Assembly: GCA_031761405.1 (NCBI GenBank) | Contig: JASEVX010000095.1 | Coordinates: 1 to 64,000 of the forward strand | Direction of reading: 5' to 3' | Source: Serripes groenlandicus | Lineage: Eukaryota > Mollusca > Bivalvia > Cardiida > Cardiidae | DNA: 64,000 nucleotides | Shown here: piece by piece, positions 52,250-62,210 of the stretch | Position numbering within the stretch: position 1 is the stretch's first letter | How the letters are laid out: each line of letters begins with the position of its first letter | Program-made: the position numbers and the translations under genes | The notes under the pieces: model-generated | Databases searched by the model: none | Told to the model about the DNA's origin: nothing | What the model saw: the letters and a program-made list of their open reading frames with translations, nothing else

Positions 52250-55200
52250 GTAACTTTTGTTCTAGAAGTCTCCCAGGCTCCAAACTGGTGCTATCGGTAG
52301 ATTGCATATGCACAACGCTTAAACTATCGCGTTTACCAGTGTCGTTCATATGGTTTCGGAAAAAAACGTGTTTCTCCAATTTCCTTCTTTGTTGCATGTA
52401 TAGAGTAACTTTTGTTTTAGAAGTCTCTCATGCTCCAAACTGGTGCAATCGGTAGAGTGCATATGCACAACGCGTAAACTATCGCGTTTACCAGTGGCGT
52501 TCATATGGTTTCGGAAAAAAACGTGTTTCTCCAATTTCCTTCTTTGTTGCATGTATAGAGTAACTTTTGTTTTAGAAGTCTCCCATGCTCCAAACTGGTG
52601 CAATCGGTAGAGTGCATATGCACAACGCTTAAACTATCGCGTTTACCACTGGCGTTCATATGGTTTCGGAAAAAAATGTGTTTTTCCAATTTCCTTCTTT
52701 GTTGCATGTAAAGTGTAACTTTTGTTCTAGAAGTCTCCCATGCTCCAAACTGGTGCTATCGGTAGAGTGCATATGCACAACGCTTAAACTATCGCGTTTA
52801 CCACTGGCGTTCATATGGTTTCGGAAAAAAACGTGTTTTTCCAATTTCCTTCTTTGTTGTATGTATAGAGTAACTTCTGTTTTAGAAGTCTCCCTTGCTC
52901 CAAACGGGTGCTATCGGTAGAGTGCATATGCACAACGCTTAAACTATCGCGTTTACCAGTGTCGTTCATATGGTTTCGAGGAAAAACGTGTTTCTCCAAT
53001 TTCCTTCTTTGTTGCATGTATAGTGTAACTTTTGTTCTAGAAGTCTCCTAGGCTCCAAACTGGTGCAATCGGTGGAGTGCATATGCACAACGCTTAAACT
53101 ATCGAGTTTACCAGTGGTGTTCATATGGTTTCGGAAAAAAACGCGTTTCTACAATTTCCTTCTTTGTTGCATGTATAGCGTAACTTTTGTTCTAGAAACC
53201 TCCCATGCTCCGAACAGGTGCAATCGGTATAGTGCATATGCACAACGCTTAAACTATTGCGATCCTAGTGGTGTTCATATGGTTTCGGAAAAAAACGTGT
53301 TTTTCAAATGTCCTTCTTTGTTGCATGTACAGTGTAACTTTTGTTCTAGAAGTCTCACATACTCCTAACTGGTGCAATCGGTAGAGTGCATATGCACAAC
53401 GCTTAAACTATCATGTTTTCTTATGACGTCAATATGGTTTCGAAAAACAAACGCGTTTTTCCTTTTTCCTTCTTTGTTGCATGTACAGTCTAACTTTTGC
53501 TCTAGAAGTCTCACATGATCCTAACTGGTGCTATCGGTAGAATGCATATGCACAACGCTTAAACTATCATGTTTTCTAGTGACGTTAATATGATTTCGTA
53601 AAAAAACGCGTTTTTCCTATTTCCTTCTTTGTTGCATGTATAGTGTAACTTTTGTTCTAGAAGTCTCACATACTCCTAACTCGTGCTATCGGTAGAGTGC
53701 ATATGCACAACGCTTAAACTGTCATGTTTTCTAGTGACGTTCATATGGTTTCGCAAAAAAACGCGTTTTTCCAATTTCCTTCTTTGTTGCATGAAAAGTG
53801 TAACTTTTGTTTTAGAAGTCTCCCAGGCTCCAAACTGGTGCTATCGGTAAAGTGCATATGCACGACGCGTAAACTATCGAATTTACCAGTGTCGTTCATA
53901 TGGTTTCGGAAAAAAACGTGTTTCTCCAATTTCCTTCTTTGTTGCATGTATAGTGTAACTTTTGTTCTAGAAATCTCCCATGATCCTAACTGGTGTTATC
54001 GGTAGAATGCATATGCACAACGCTTAAACTATCATGTTTTCTAGTGACGTTCATATTGTTTCGGAAAAAACGCGTTTTTCCAATTTCATTCTTTGTTGCA
54101 TGTATAGTGTAACTTTTGTTCTAGAAGTCTCCCATGCTCCAAACTGGTGCTATCGGTAGATTGCATATGCACAACGCTTAAACTATCGCGTTTACCAGTG
54201 TCGTTCATATGGTTTCGGAAAAAAACGTGTTTCTCCAATTTCCTTCTTTGTTGCATGTATAGAGTAACTTTTGTTTTAGAAGTCGCTCATGCTCCAAACT
54301 GGTGCAATCGGTAGAGTGCATATGCACAACGCGTAAACTATCGCGTTTACCAGTGGCGTTCATATGGTTTCGGAAAAAAACGTGTTTCTCCAATTTCCTT
54401 CTTTGTTGCATGTATAGAGTAACTTTTGTTTTAGAAGTCTCCCATGCTCCAAACTGGTGCAATCGGTAGAGTGCATATGCACAACGCTTAAACTATCGCG
54501 TTTACCACTGGCGTTCATATGGTTTCGGAAAAAAATGTGTTTTTCCAATTTCCTTCTTTGTTGCATGTAAAGTGTAACTTTTGTTCTAGAAGTCTCCCAT
54601 GCTCCAAACTGGTGCTATCGGTAGAGTGCATATGCACAACGCTTAAACTATCGCGTTTACCACTGGCGTTCATATGGTTTCGGAAAAAAACGTGTTTTTC
54701 CAATTTCCTTCTTTGTTGTATGTATAGAGTAACTTCTGTTTTAGAAGTCTCCCATGCTCCAAACTGGTGCAATCGGTAGAGTGCATATGCACAACGCTTA
54801 AACTATCGCGTTTACCACTGGCGTTCATATGGTTTCGAAAAAAAACGTGTTTTTCCAATTTCCTTCTTTGTTGTATGTATAGAGTAACTTCTGTTTTAGA
54901 AGTCTCCCTTGCTCCAAACTGGTGCTATCGGTAGAGTGCATATGCACAACGCTTAAACTATCGCGTTTACCAGTGTCGTTCATATGGTTTCGAGGAAAAA
55001 CGTGTTTCTCCAATTTCCTTCTTTGTTGCATGTATAGTGTAACTTTTGTTCTAGAAGTCTCCTAGGCTCCAAACTGGTGCAATCGGTGGAGTGCATATGC
55101 ACAACGCTTAAACTATCGAGTTTACCAGTGGTGTTCATATGGTTTCGGAAAAAAACGCGTTTCTACAATTTCCTTCTTTGTTGCATGTATAGCGTAACTT

Positions 55201-55790
55201 TTGTTCAAGAAACCTCCCATGCTCCGAACAGGTGCAATCGGTATAGTGCATATGCACAACGCTTAAACTATTGCGTTTCCTAGTGGTGTTCATATGGTTT
55301 CGGAAAAAAACGTGTTTTTCAAATGTCCTTCTTTGTTGCATGTACAGTGTAACTTTTGTTCTAGAAGTCTCACATACTCCTAACTGGTGCAATCGGTAGA
55401 GTGCATATGCACAACGCTTAAACTATCATGTTTTCTTATGACGTCAATATGGTTTCGAAAAACAAACGCGTTTTTCCTTTTTCCTTCTTTGTTGCATGTA
55501 CAGTCTAACTTTTGCTCTAGAAGTCTCACATGATCCTAACTGGTGCTATCGGTAGAATGCATATGCACAACGCTTAAACTATCATGTTTTCTAGTGACGT
55601 TAATATGATTTCGTAAAAAAACGCGTTTTTCCTATTTCCTTCTTTGTTGCATGTATAGTGTAACTTTTGTTCTAGAAGTCTCACATACTCCTAACTCGTG
55701 CTATCGGTAGAGTGCATATGCACAACGCTTAAACTGTCATGTTTTCTAGTGACGTTCATATGGTTTCGCAAAAAAACGCGTTTTTCCAAT
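52250..55790. repeat. Long duplication near right edge, offset 1859-2015 bp
   Basis: About 52,250-53,760 matches about 54,110-55,790. The offset is 1859 bp at first and about 2014 bp later, because the right copy has one extra monomer (at about 54,755-54,910). Shared markers are GGTGGAGTGCAT, CACATACTCCTAAC, GACGTCAATATGG and TTTTTCCTTTTTCC. Monomers here are more diverged than in the centre, so old monomer types were copied as a block. Confidence 0.8.
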
Positions 55791-57408
55791 TTCCTTCTTT
55801 GTTGCATGTATAGTGTAACTTTTGTTCTAGAAGTCTCCCTGCTCCAAACTGGTGCTATCGGTAGAGTGCATATGCACAACGCTTAAACTATCGCGCTTAC
55901 CAGTGGTGTTCATATGGTTTCGGAAAAAAACGTGTTTTTCCTATTTCCTTCTTTGTTGCATGTAGTGTAACTTTTGTTCTAGAAGTGTCCCATGCTCCGA
56001 ACTGGTGCAATCGGTAGAGTGCATATGCACAAGGCTTAAACTATCATGTTTTCTAGTGACGTTATATGGTGACGGAAAAACGCGTTTTTCCTATTTCCTT
56101 CTTTGTTGCATGTACAGTGTAACCTTTGTTCTAGAAGTCTCACATGCTCCTAACTGGTGCTATCAGTAGAGTGCATATGCACAACGCTTAAACTATCGCG
56201 TTTACCAGTGGCGTTCATATGGTTTCGGAAAAAACGTGGTTTTCCTATTTCGTTCTTTGTTGCATGTATAGTGTAACTTTTGTTCTAGAAGTCTCCCATG
56301 CTCCAAACTGGTGCTATCGGTAGAGTGCATATGCACAACGCTTAAACTATCGCGTTTACCATTGGCGTTCATATGGTTTCGGAAAAAAACGTGTTTTTCC
56401 AATTTCCTTCTTTGTTGCATGTATATTGTAACTTTTGTTCTAGAAGTCTCTCATGCTCCAAACTGATGCCATCGGTAGAGTGCATATGCACAACGCTTAA
56501 AGTATCATGTTTTCTAGTGACGTTAATATGGTTTTGGAAAAAAACGCGTTTTTCCTATTTCCTTCATTGTTGCATATACAGTGTAACTTTTGTTCTAGAT
56601 GTCTGACATGCTCCTAACTGGTGCTATCGGTAGAGTGCATATACACAACGCGTAAACTATCGCGTTTACCAGTGGCGTTCATATGGTTTCGAAAAAAAAC
56701 GTGTTTCTCCAATTTCCTTCTTTGTTGCATGTATAGTGTAACTTTTGTTCTAGAAGTCTCCCATGCTCCAAACTGATGCCATCGGTAGAGTGCATATGCA
56801 CAACGCTTAAAGTATCATGTTTTCTAGTGACGTTAATATGGTTTCGGAAAAAACGCGTTTTTCCTATTTCCTTCTTTGTTGCATGTACAGTGTAGCTTTT
56901 GTTCTGGACGTCTCACATGCTTCTAACTGGTGCTATCGTTAGAGTGCATATGCACAACGCGTAAACAATCGCGTTTACCAGTGGCGTTCATATGGTTTCG
57001 GAAAAAACGTGTTTTTTCAATTTCCTTCTTTGTTGCATGTACAGTGTAGTTTATGTTCTAGAAATCTCACATGCTCCTAACTGGTGCTGTCGGTAGAGTG
57101 CATATACACAACGCTTAAACTATCGCGTTTACCAGTGGAATTCATATGGTTTCGAAAAGAAACGTGTTTTTTCAATTTCCTTCTTTGTTGCATGTACAGT
57201 GTAGTTTTTGTTCTAGAAATCTCACATGCTCCTAACTGGTGCTGTCGGTAGAGTGCATATGCACAACGCGTAAACATTCGCGTTTACCAGTGGCGTTCAT
57301 ATGGTTTCGGAAAAAAACGTGTTTTTTCAATGTCCTTCTTTGTTGCATGTATAGTGTAACATTTGTTCTAAACGTCTCCTATGCTCCAAACTGGTGCTAT
57401 CGATTGAG

Positions 57409-58359
57409 TGCGGAGCAATCGGCCTCGCTTTAGCGAGTTATTAGATAACATCTTTAGTCAAGATCAAGATATATATCAGAATTCGATGGTCTATCAAATT
57501 CTCAATGGCCTTTTTTCCGAATGTCATTTCATGGGCGACTTTCAGGTTCGCAGCCCACGCTCTGATTGGATATAATTCGAAAATTGAAATATTTTTGTTG
57601 ATGTTTTCGTAAAAGTGTTATGGTTATTCATCATCTCATATTTTTAAGACATTTCTTATAAATAAATGGCGTAGATAAATTAAACAAGAACATTTATTGT
57701 TTATCTAAGGTAGTCCGCAGCGACGAAGGCTTTGTTGTCAAGGAACTGTCTTCAGTCCAACTCGAAATGTTGTGACGGTCATTGTATAACAATATAAAGC
57801 CACAAAGGCTTGAAATTATAGTCCAGTGTCTGAATAAAACGTAATTCCACTTGAAATACAACATTTTGACAACAGAATCAAGTGCAATCAGGTTTTTTTA
57901 TGAAAAAAGTGGCCGGTAAAATAAGAATGTTCCTTTGTTGCTATGAGAGAATATCAGCACAGGTACGCGATAATCTAGCTCGGAAAAGTCATCATAAATT
58001 CCTACATTAGTCAGTTTGTTCCTTGGTTTGACTCAAATCATAGATTATTTACACATTAAGGGAGAACCATTTAAAACAGGCAAGATTATGCGAAGAATAC
58101 TTAATCAAGCACAGTTACTGGCTGGTTTCCTGATTTCTCGATACATTGAAAGTAAATCGGTAACTAGAACTTTAACATCTAGGTAAAAAAATGGAAAATC
58201 TTTCTGTAAAAGAGGAAATTTGAAAATAATCTGGCAAAAGGCGAAATTGCTTATTGTGAACTATTTCTCCTTGTTCCACATTTTTGCAAGTATCTAAATT
58301 GAAAACATATATGTTCGAACTGCGTAGATCTCACCTACAGCCTGTAGGAATCGAGACGT
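57409..58359. other. Unannotated right-flank sequence
   Basis: The satellite stops abruptly in mid-monomer at about 57,408, after CTATCGATTGAGTGC. The next 950 bp show no repeat period, gene or SINE I can recognise. The sequence downstream of the MULE gene stop (minus strand, below 58,360) probably includes its 3' untranslated region, but no clear end can be placed. Confidence 0.5.
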
Positions 58360-59909
58360 CTACCATTCACCGGAAGAGTATCGATCCCAGCAGGTTGTAA
58401 TGGAAACGTCCATCCTCCTCGATAGAGTGCTGGTTGCTCTTTCTAAGTCACCTGTGGCAACCGCCAACTTTACAAGATCTGCTTCGCGTCTAAGTAGAGG
58501 TACCAGTCTGTAGAATGCGAGAGAGGATCCACCAGCTTTACAATTGATCCTGTGATGCCATCCTGCAAATTAATAAATCAATAGATATTATCTCAAAAAT
58601 ATTATAACTGAAACCTTGAGATATTTATATTCCACAATAGTAGACTCTGGTTTGATTAGCTTTTATTTTGCGGAAATCCTTCCATCAAACTTAACGTGTC
58701 TTTGCAATATCAGTGTTAACAATTATTCTTAGTTCTTATTACTAAAAAGAATTTAACCTTCTACGTCGTTGTTTGTCCGTATATTCTGTTTGTAGACGGA
58801 CCAGTCCTCCACCTTGAACACAGGGTGGTTCAACCATTGACGCCGCATATATTCAAGTAAAACCATTATACATGTATGGTTGACAAAATTAATATATATT
58901 ACCTTCTGAACATGGCGCCATACGGCCTGTGACCAGTGGAATGCGCAGCCCTTCACCTCCTTCCCAGGGAAGACTTCTCTGATCGCCAACCACGCAGCTA
59001 GAATAATAAACGGAAAGATACACAACTGGTCAAAGGAAATTTCATCATCAAACGCAGGCCCTGATACGTCGAAGTCGTCAAACTCGTCAAACTGGCTTAT
59101 CGATGTGGAATCCGCTAATGGATGGATTATGTTTCCAGTAATGTCGGATATCTGAAAATTGACAACATTATTAATACATAAAAAAAAGTTTGAAACTGCA
59201 GACGACTTATTTAGATTCGCATAACGATGAGGAATCTGCTTATGTCGTTTGAAACTGCAGACGACTTATTTAGATTCGCATAACGATGAGGAATCCGCTT
59301 ATGTCGTTTGAAACTGCAGACGACTTATTTAGATTCGCATAACGATGAGGAATCCGCTTATGTCGTTTGAAAATGCATACGACTTATTTAGATTCGAGGA
59401 TCGTATAACTAACTCCATTGTAAATTGAAAAATAAACGCAAAATCATGTTTACCTCTTCCCGTGATTCTGGCATGTACATGTCTTCAATTATACTAGTAT
59501 CCTGGAAATTTGAGCCGTCTATAACAGTTTCTATCATAAACAGGTCATCAGCCTACAAATAAATTATTTTGGTATATCAAAATTAAATCAATACACTGAC
59601 ACATATCATACAGAAATACCACATTCGTATCAGACTTATATTCCTGTGAAGACGTTGTCTTTTAGTTTTTTTCCCATATCAAGTGTTATTAAAATATATA
59701 TATTTATATATATAGGCTATACAATTTGAAATTTGGAAATGGTTATATTTACATTGTTTTACACATTTGTTTCATAATACATGTATAATTGTGAACATGT
59801 ATATTCGAACATATGCTATATATTAACTTACGCCCGTATCAAGTGTTGGAGGTTCGTCCTGATTTGTTTCTTCAAACATCACAGTAACATCAGTCATTGG
59901 TAACATCAC
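58360..59909 (-). CDS. MULE transposase-derived protein, four-exon model (partial)
   Basis: Minus-strand exons are 59,909-59,832, 59,552-59,454, 59,151-58,758 and 58,562-58,360 (stop TAG at 58,362-58,360). Introns have GT...AG ends (GTAAGT...GTAG, GTAAAC...TTCAG, GTTAAA...TTGCAG) and the phases agree, giving 774 bp, or 257 residues plus stop. Residues 1 to about 105 are acidic and low in complexity (QFDEFDDFD). From about residue 106 comes AAWLAIREVFPGKEVKGCAF, then HWSQAVWRHVQ, then WSVYKQNIRTNNDVEG joined across an intron to WHHR, and a C-terminal CWDRYSSGEW. The GC-FHW-Q and RTNNDVEGWHHR motifs mark the C-terminal half of a MULE (Mutator-like) transposase domain. The N-terminal half of the catalytic domain is absent, and about 40-50 residues usual between HVQ and LEYMRRQW are replaced by an in-frame stretch that looks intronic. 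It may be a decayed or host-adopted copy. The upstream exon(s) linking it to the PHD-like exon at 62,109 were not found, so the start is unknown. Confidence 0.72.
59188..59396. repeat. 59-bp tandem repeat, about 3.5 copies, in intron
   Basis: The unit begins GTTTGAAACTGCAGACGACT and starts at 59,188, 59,247, 59,306 and 59,365 (the last is partial). Copies are almost identical. It lies in the intron between the second and third exons of the MULE-derived gene. Confidence 0.95.
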
Positions 59910-59922
59910 CTAGAAACATAAA

Positions 59923-60104
59923 ATGGGTTATTTATCGTTTTCAATAATTAGCATCAAACCATGTGCCACCAAGACTCAACACGTCAAATATAACGCTTTT
60001 TCCCTTTTTAAATATGTTAACAAATGTAGATATATCTTCTATGGGTTATTTATCGTTTTCAATATCTAGCATCAAACCATGTGCCATGTAGATATATCTT
60101 CTAT
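59923..60104. repeat. Short direct duplications upstream of first modelled exon
   Basis: About 45 bp starting ATGGGTTATTTATCGTTTTC occur at 59,923-59,967 and 60,041-60,085 with few differences. A flanking word ATGTAGATATATCTTCTAT occurs at about 60,023 and again at 60,086. These look like local slippage or repair duplications with no coding content. Confidence 0.85.
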
Positions 60105-60125
60105 AATTGAAAGATGTGTTAAAAT

Positions 60126-60191
60126 TAGGGATGGCAACGAATACCAAAATTAGTATTCGAATATTCGATCACAAGATATTCGAATATTCGA
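60126..60191. mobile_element. hAT-like transposon terminus with ATTCG subterminal repeats
   Basis: The sequence TAGGGATGGCAACGAATA is followed by palindromic TATTCGAATATTCGA words repeated twice within 40 bp. A YAGGGATG terminus followed by ATTCGAATATTCG subterminal repeats is common in hAT elements. The partner terminus and an 8-bp duplication were not found, so the boundaries and the link to the nearby BED fragment are inferred. Confidence 0.5.
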
Positions 60192-60471
60192 CCCATTTGC
60201 GCATGCTTACCAAACAAAGACTTTTTTAATTCTTTATTTGTCCAGTGTACTCGCATTTGACGTTTCCGTTACACCGATGAATTCGTATGAAAAAAGTACG
60301 TTGGTAAAGTGCGCAGATTTTAACTTATTGATCCCATTCTTAATGTATTGATCGAAACATTTAGCTCTGATTACCCTGTTTACAACTGAGGTTTAATCTT
60401 TCTCTTGCTTCATATAACTGAACTATTGTTGAAATGCTGTTGTTTACATGACATATTGATGTTTGTTTCTT

Positions 60472-60620
60472 TTACTCGGTAGTTACAGAAGGGTTATCTG
60501 TGTATCTAGATGGATGTTTGTGTTGTAGATGATTGCGGAGGTTGGTTGTGGTAGGACAGCTCCGCCTCACACAGAGTACATGATGCTATTTTCTCAGATC
60601 GGCGGAAATACTTCCAAACT
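60472..60620 (-). pseudogene. BED-type zinc finger fragment, frameshifted (hAT/ZBED-like)
   Basis: The minus strand reads VWKYFRRSEKIASCTLCEAE in one frame. After a one-base shift it reads TTTNLRNHLQHKHPSRY and stops at 60,472-60,474. Together these give the BED finger order: aromatic W--F, C--C, then NLR-HL and H-H-, with the Zn ligands CTLC and HLQHKH. BED fingers sit at the N-terminus of hAT transposases and in domesticated ZBED genes. No transposase follows. The fragment ends on its upstream side exactly where the fold-back element begins (60,621), so that element appears to have inserted beside or into it. Confidence 0.75.
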
Positions 60621-61527
60621 GGTAACAGGACAAAAGGCAACAGTTTTGATAATTTCATTTCAGGTTTAATTAATTTTTCCTTTAATTTAATACATTTGTA
60701 ACATATAATAGACACATTTCAATAAATGTATTTATAATTTATGTTATGTTTAAGCAAAATTTTAAATTTATTTATCTGAAATTTCAATGATTTTTTCCAC
60801 TTTCCCCCACAATGTTTCTTTCCACCATTTCGAATATCTGACAGAAAAATATAATTGCGTGCACAGGAGAAATTACTCATCATAAGCAATTTCTCCTTTT
60901 CCAATAATGTTTCTTTAACATCTGACAGAAGACTAGCAACAGTTCTAATATTTGTAATAATTGTTGACAGAATATATCACTGCGTGGAAGGGAGAAGGAC
61001 TCGATTTAAAGTGCTAATATTTGTTTCACTTTGCAATGTTATTTTACGTATTATGCATATCTGTGTGAAGATGTTTTAAAAAAAGCGAAGAAAACATTGT
61101 GGGAGAAGAGACATTGCTCATAATTAGTAATTTCTCCCTTTCACGCGATGATATATTCTGTCAACAATTATTACAAATATTTACAAATATTAGAACTGTT
61201 GCTAGTCTTCTGCCAGATGGTTAAAAAAGGTTGAAGAAAACATTATTTGAAAAGGAGAAATTGCTTATAATGAGCAATTTCTCCTGTGCACGCAATTATA
61301 TTTTCTGTCAGATATCCGAAAAGGTGGAAAGAAACATTGTGGGGAAAGTGGAAATAATCATTGCAATTTCAGATAAATAAAGTTAAAATTTCGCATAAAC
61401 AAAGCATAAATTATAAATACATTTATTGAAATGTGTCTATTATATGTTACAAATGTATTAAATATAATGAAAAATATATTTAACCGGAAATGAAAATATC
61501 AGAACTGTTGCCTTTTGTCCTGTTACC
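60621..61527. mobile_element. 0.9-kb fold-back inverted-repeat element
   Basis: The left arm, about 60,621-60,996 (begins GGTAACAGGACAAAAGGCAA), is matched in reverse complement by the right arm, about 61,135-61,527 (ends TTGCCTTTTGTCCTGTTACC), with small indels and substitutions over nearly 380 bp. The spacer is about 140 bp. Smaller hairpins sit inside: GGAGAAATTGCT...AGCAATTTCTCC at about 61,253-61,284, its mirror at about 60,868-60,897, and a related one at about 61,101-61,138. There is no transposase frame. This suits a non-autonomous fold-back or MITE-type DNA element. No clear target duplication was found. Confidence 0.85.
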
Positions 61528-61599
61528 TGTTATCCGGGCACAAACTGTTACTTTTTGCCCGTTGCTTATTATCCTGTTTCTTTTTGTCCGATTACCGTT

Positions 61600-62210
61600 A
61601 TACACAGCATGTCATTTCGATGAAAGATATGCAAAACGATATCTTTTTCCACAATGTTAATGTTTAATCATTTACAGCATTCTCGATTTTTAGTTCTGGA
61701 TGAATTTTATTTATATATACTGAGAGACATTAAGCGTGTTATATCAATCAAACATATTCAAAACATATTTATTTTTCATATAATATTTTAGATGTTTTAA
61801 AAGCCTACCCTTTGTCGCACTTGCGATGCTGCCCTTTTCCATAATGTTTTCAATGTCAATTTTTAACCCTTCCGGCATACTTCAGTTTTAGCATATGTAC
61901 TAAGAAAGATTAAGCGTGTTATACACAGCATGTCATTTCAGTCAAACATATGTAAAACGATAACTTTTTCCACGGTGTTCACTATTTAACTATAAAACAT
62001 TAAACGTGTCATACACAGCATGTAATTTCGATCAAACATATAACTTTGTCAACTTACAAATATAGTATTTAATTGGTTTATAATATTTAAGATGTTTTAG
62101 AAACCTACCTGTGTCGCACGTGCGATGCTGCCATTTTCCACACATGTCACATCCCACCGCTTGTTGTCTCTCACGAACTACACGCGAACATGAAATGCAC
62201 GATTCCATCA
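61600..62210. repeat. Degenerate direct duplication of about 300 bp
   Basis: Sequence at 61,781-61,840 matches 62,081-62,140 at an offset of 300 bp. The word TACACAGCATGTCATTTC recurs at about 61,602 and 61,922 (TACACAGCATGTAATTTC at about 62,013), each followed by a TTTTTCCAC-like run or AAACATAT. The left copy contains a broken version of the 3' part of the PHD-like exon (minus strand GKGQHRKCDKG, then GTAGGC), so part of that exon was duplicated and has decayed. Confidence 0.7.
62109..62208 (-). CDS. PHD-like zinc finger first exon (partial gene)
   Basis: From ATG at 62,208-62,206 the exon encodes 33 residues and ends at a GT donor (ACAG|GTAGGT). The cysteine/histidine pattern is C4-x2-C7-x12-C20-x2-C23-x4-H28-x2-C31, the first six ligands of a C4HC3 PHD-type finger (CDMCGKWQHRTC). 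The last two ligands would be in the next exon. In molluscs a finger of this kind precedes MULE transposase domains, so this is probably the first exon of the gene whose 3' part lies at 58,360-59,909. The exon ends in phase 1, while the next exon I could model starts in phase 0, so at least one exon between them is missing or unrecognised. The interval carries transposon remnants that may have removed it. Confidence 0.68.

Larger units (their letters stand above)
8457..57408. repeat. 155-bp tandem satellite array, about 310 monomers
   Basis: The period is 155 bp almost throughout, for example CATATGGTTTCGG recurring every 154-156 bp. Setting monomer position 1 at GTCTCCCATGCTCCAAACTG, the unit then holds GGTGCAATCGGTAGAG or GGTGCTATCGGTAGAG, the palindrome GTGCATATGCAC, AACGCTTAAACTATCGCG, TTTACCAGTG, CGTTCATATGGTTTCGG, an A-run of 6-9, ACGTGTTT, CCAATTTCCTTCTTTGTTGC, ATGTATAGTGTAACTTTTG and the palindrome TTCTAGAA. 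The span divided by 155, after removing two SINEs, gives about 310 copies. The first monomer (about 8457-8530) lacks the TTCCTTCTTTGTTGC part. Units at both edges (8.46-10.1 kb, 55.8-57.4 kb) are more diverged than central ones, as expected for a satellite homogenised from within. The minus- and plus-strand open frames of 60-137 codons that repeat across the array are products of the unit and not genes. Confidence 0.98.

Noticed and set aside
8457..57408. CRISPR array
   Set aside because: Spacing is regular, but whole 155-bp units repeat with no unique spacers, and the context is a eukaryotic genome.
8457..57408. CENP-B box in the monomer
   Set aside because: No segment fits the NTTCGNNNNANNCGGGN core; TTTCGG in the unit lacks the required spacing.
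8492..57433. Hundreds of 60-137-codon open frames on both strands of the array, such as those starting MQQRRKLEKHVFF or MVSEKNVFFQFP
   Set aside because: They recur at the 155-bp period on both strands at once and overlap each other. They shift frame with each A-run length change and have no domain or start context, so they are by-products of the satellite unit.
60719..61079. Short open frames within the fold-back arms
   Set aside because: They lie in inverted-repeat DNA, appear on both strands and show no protein family signature.
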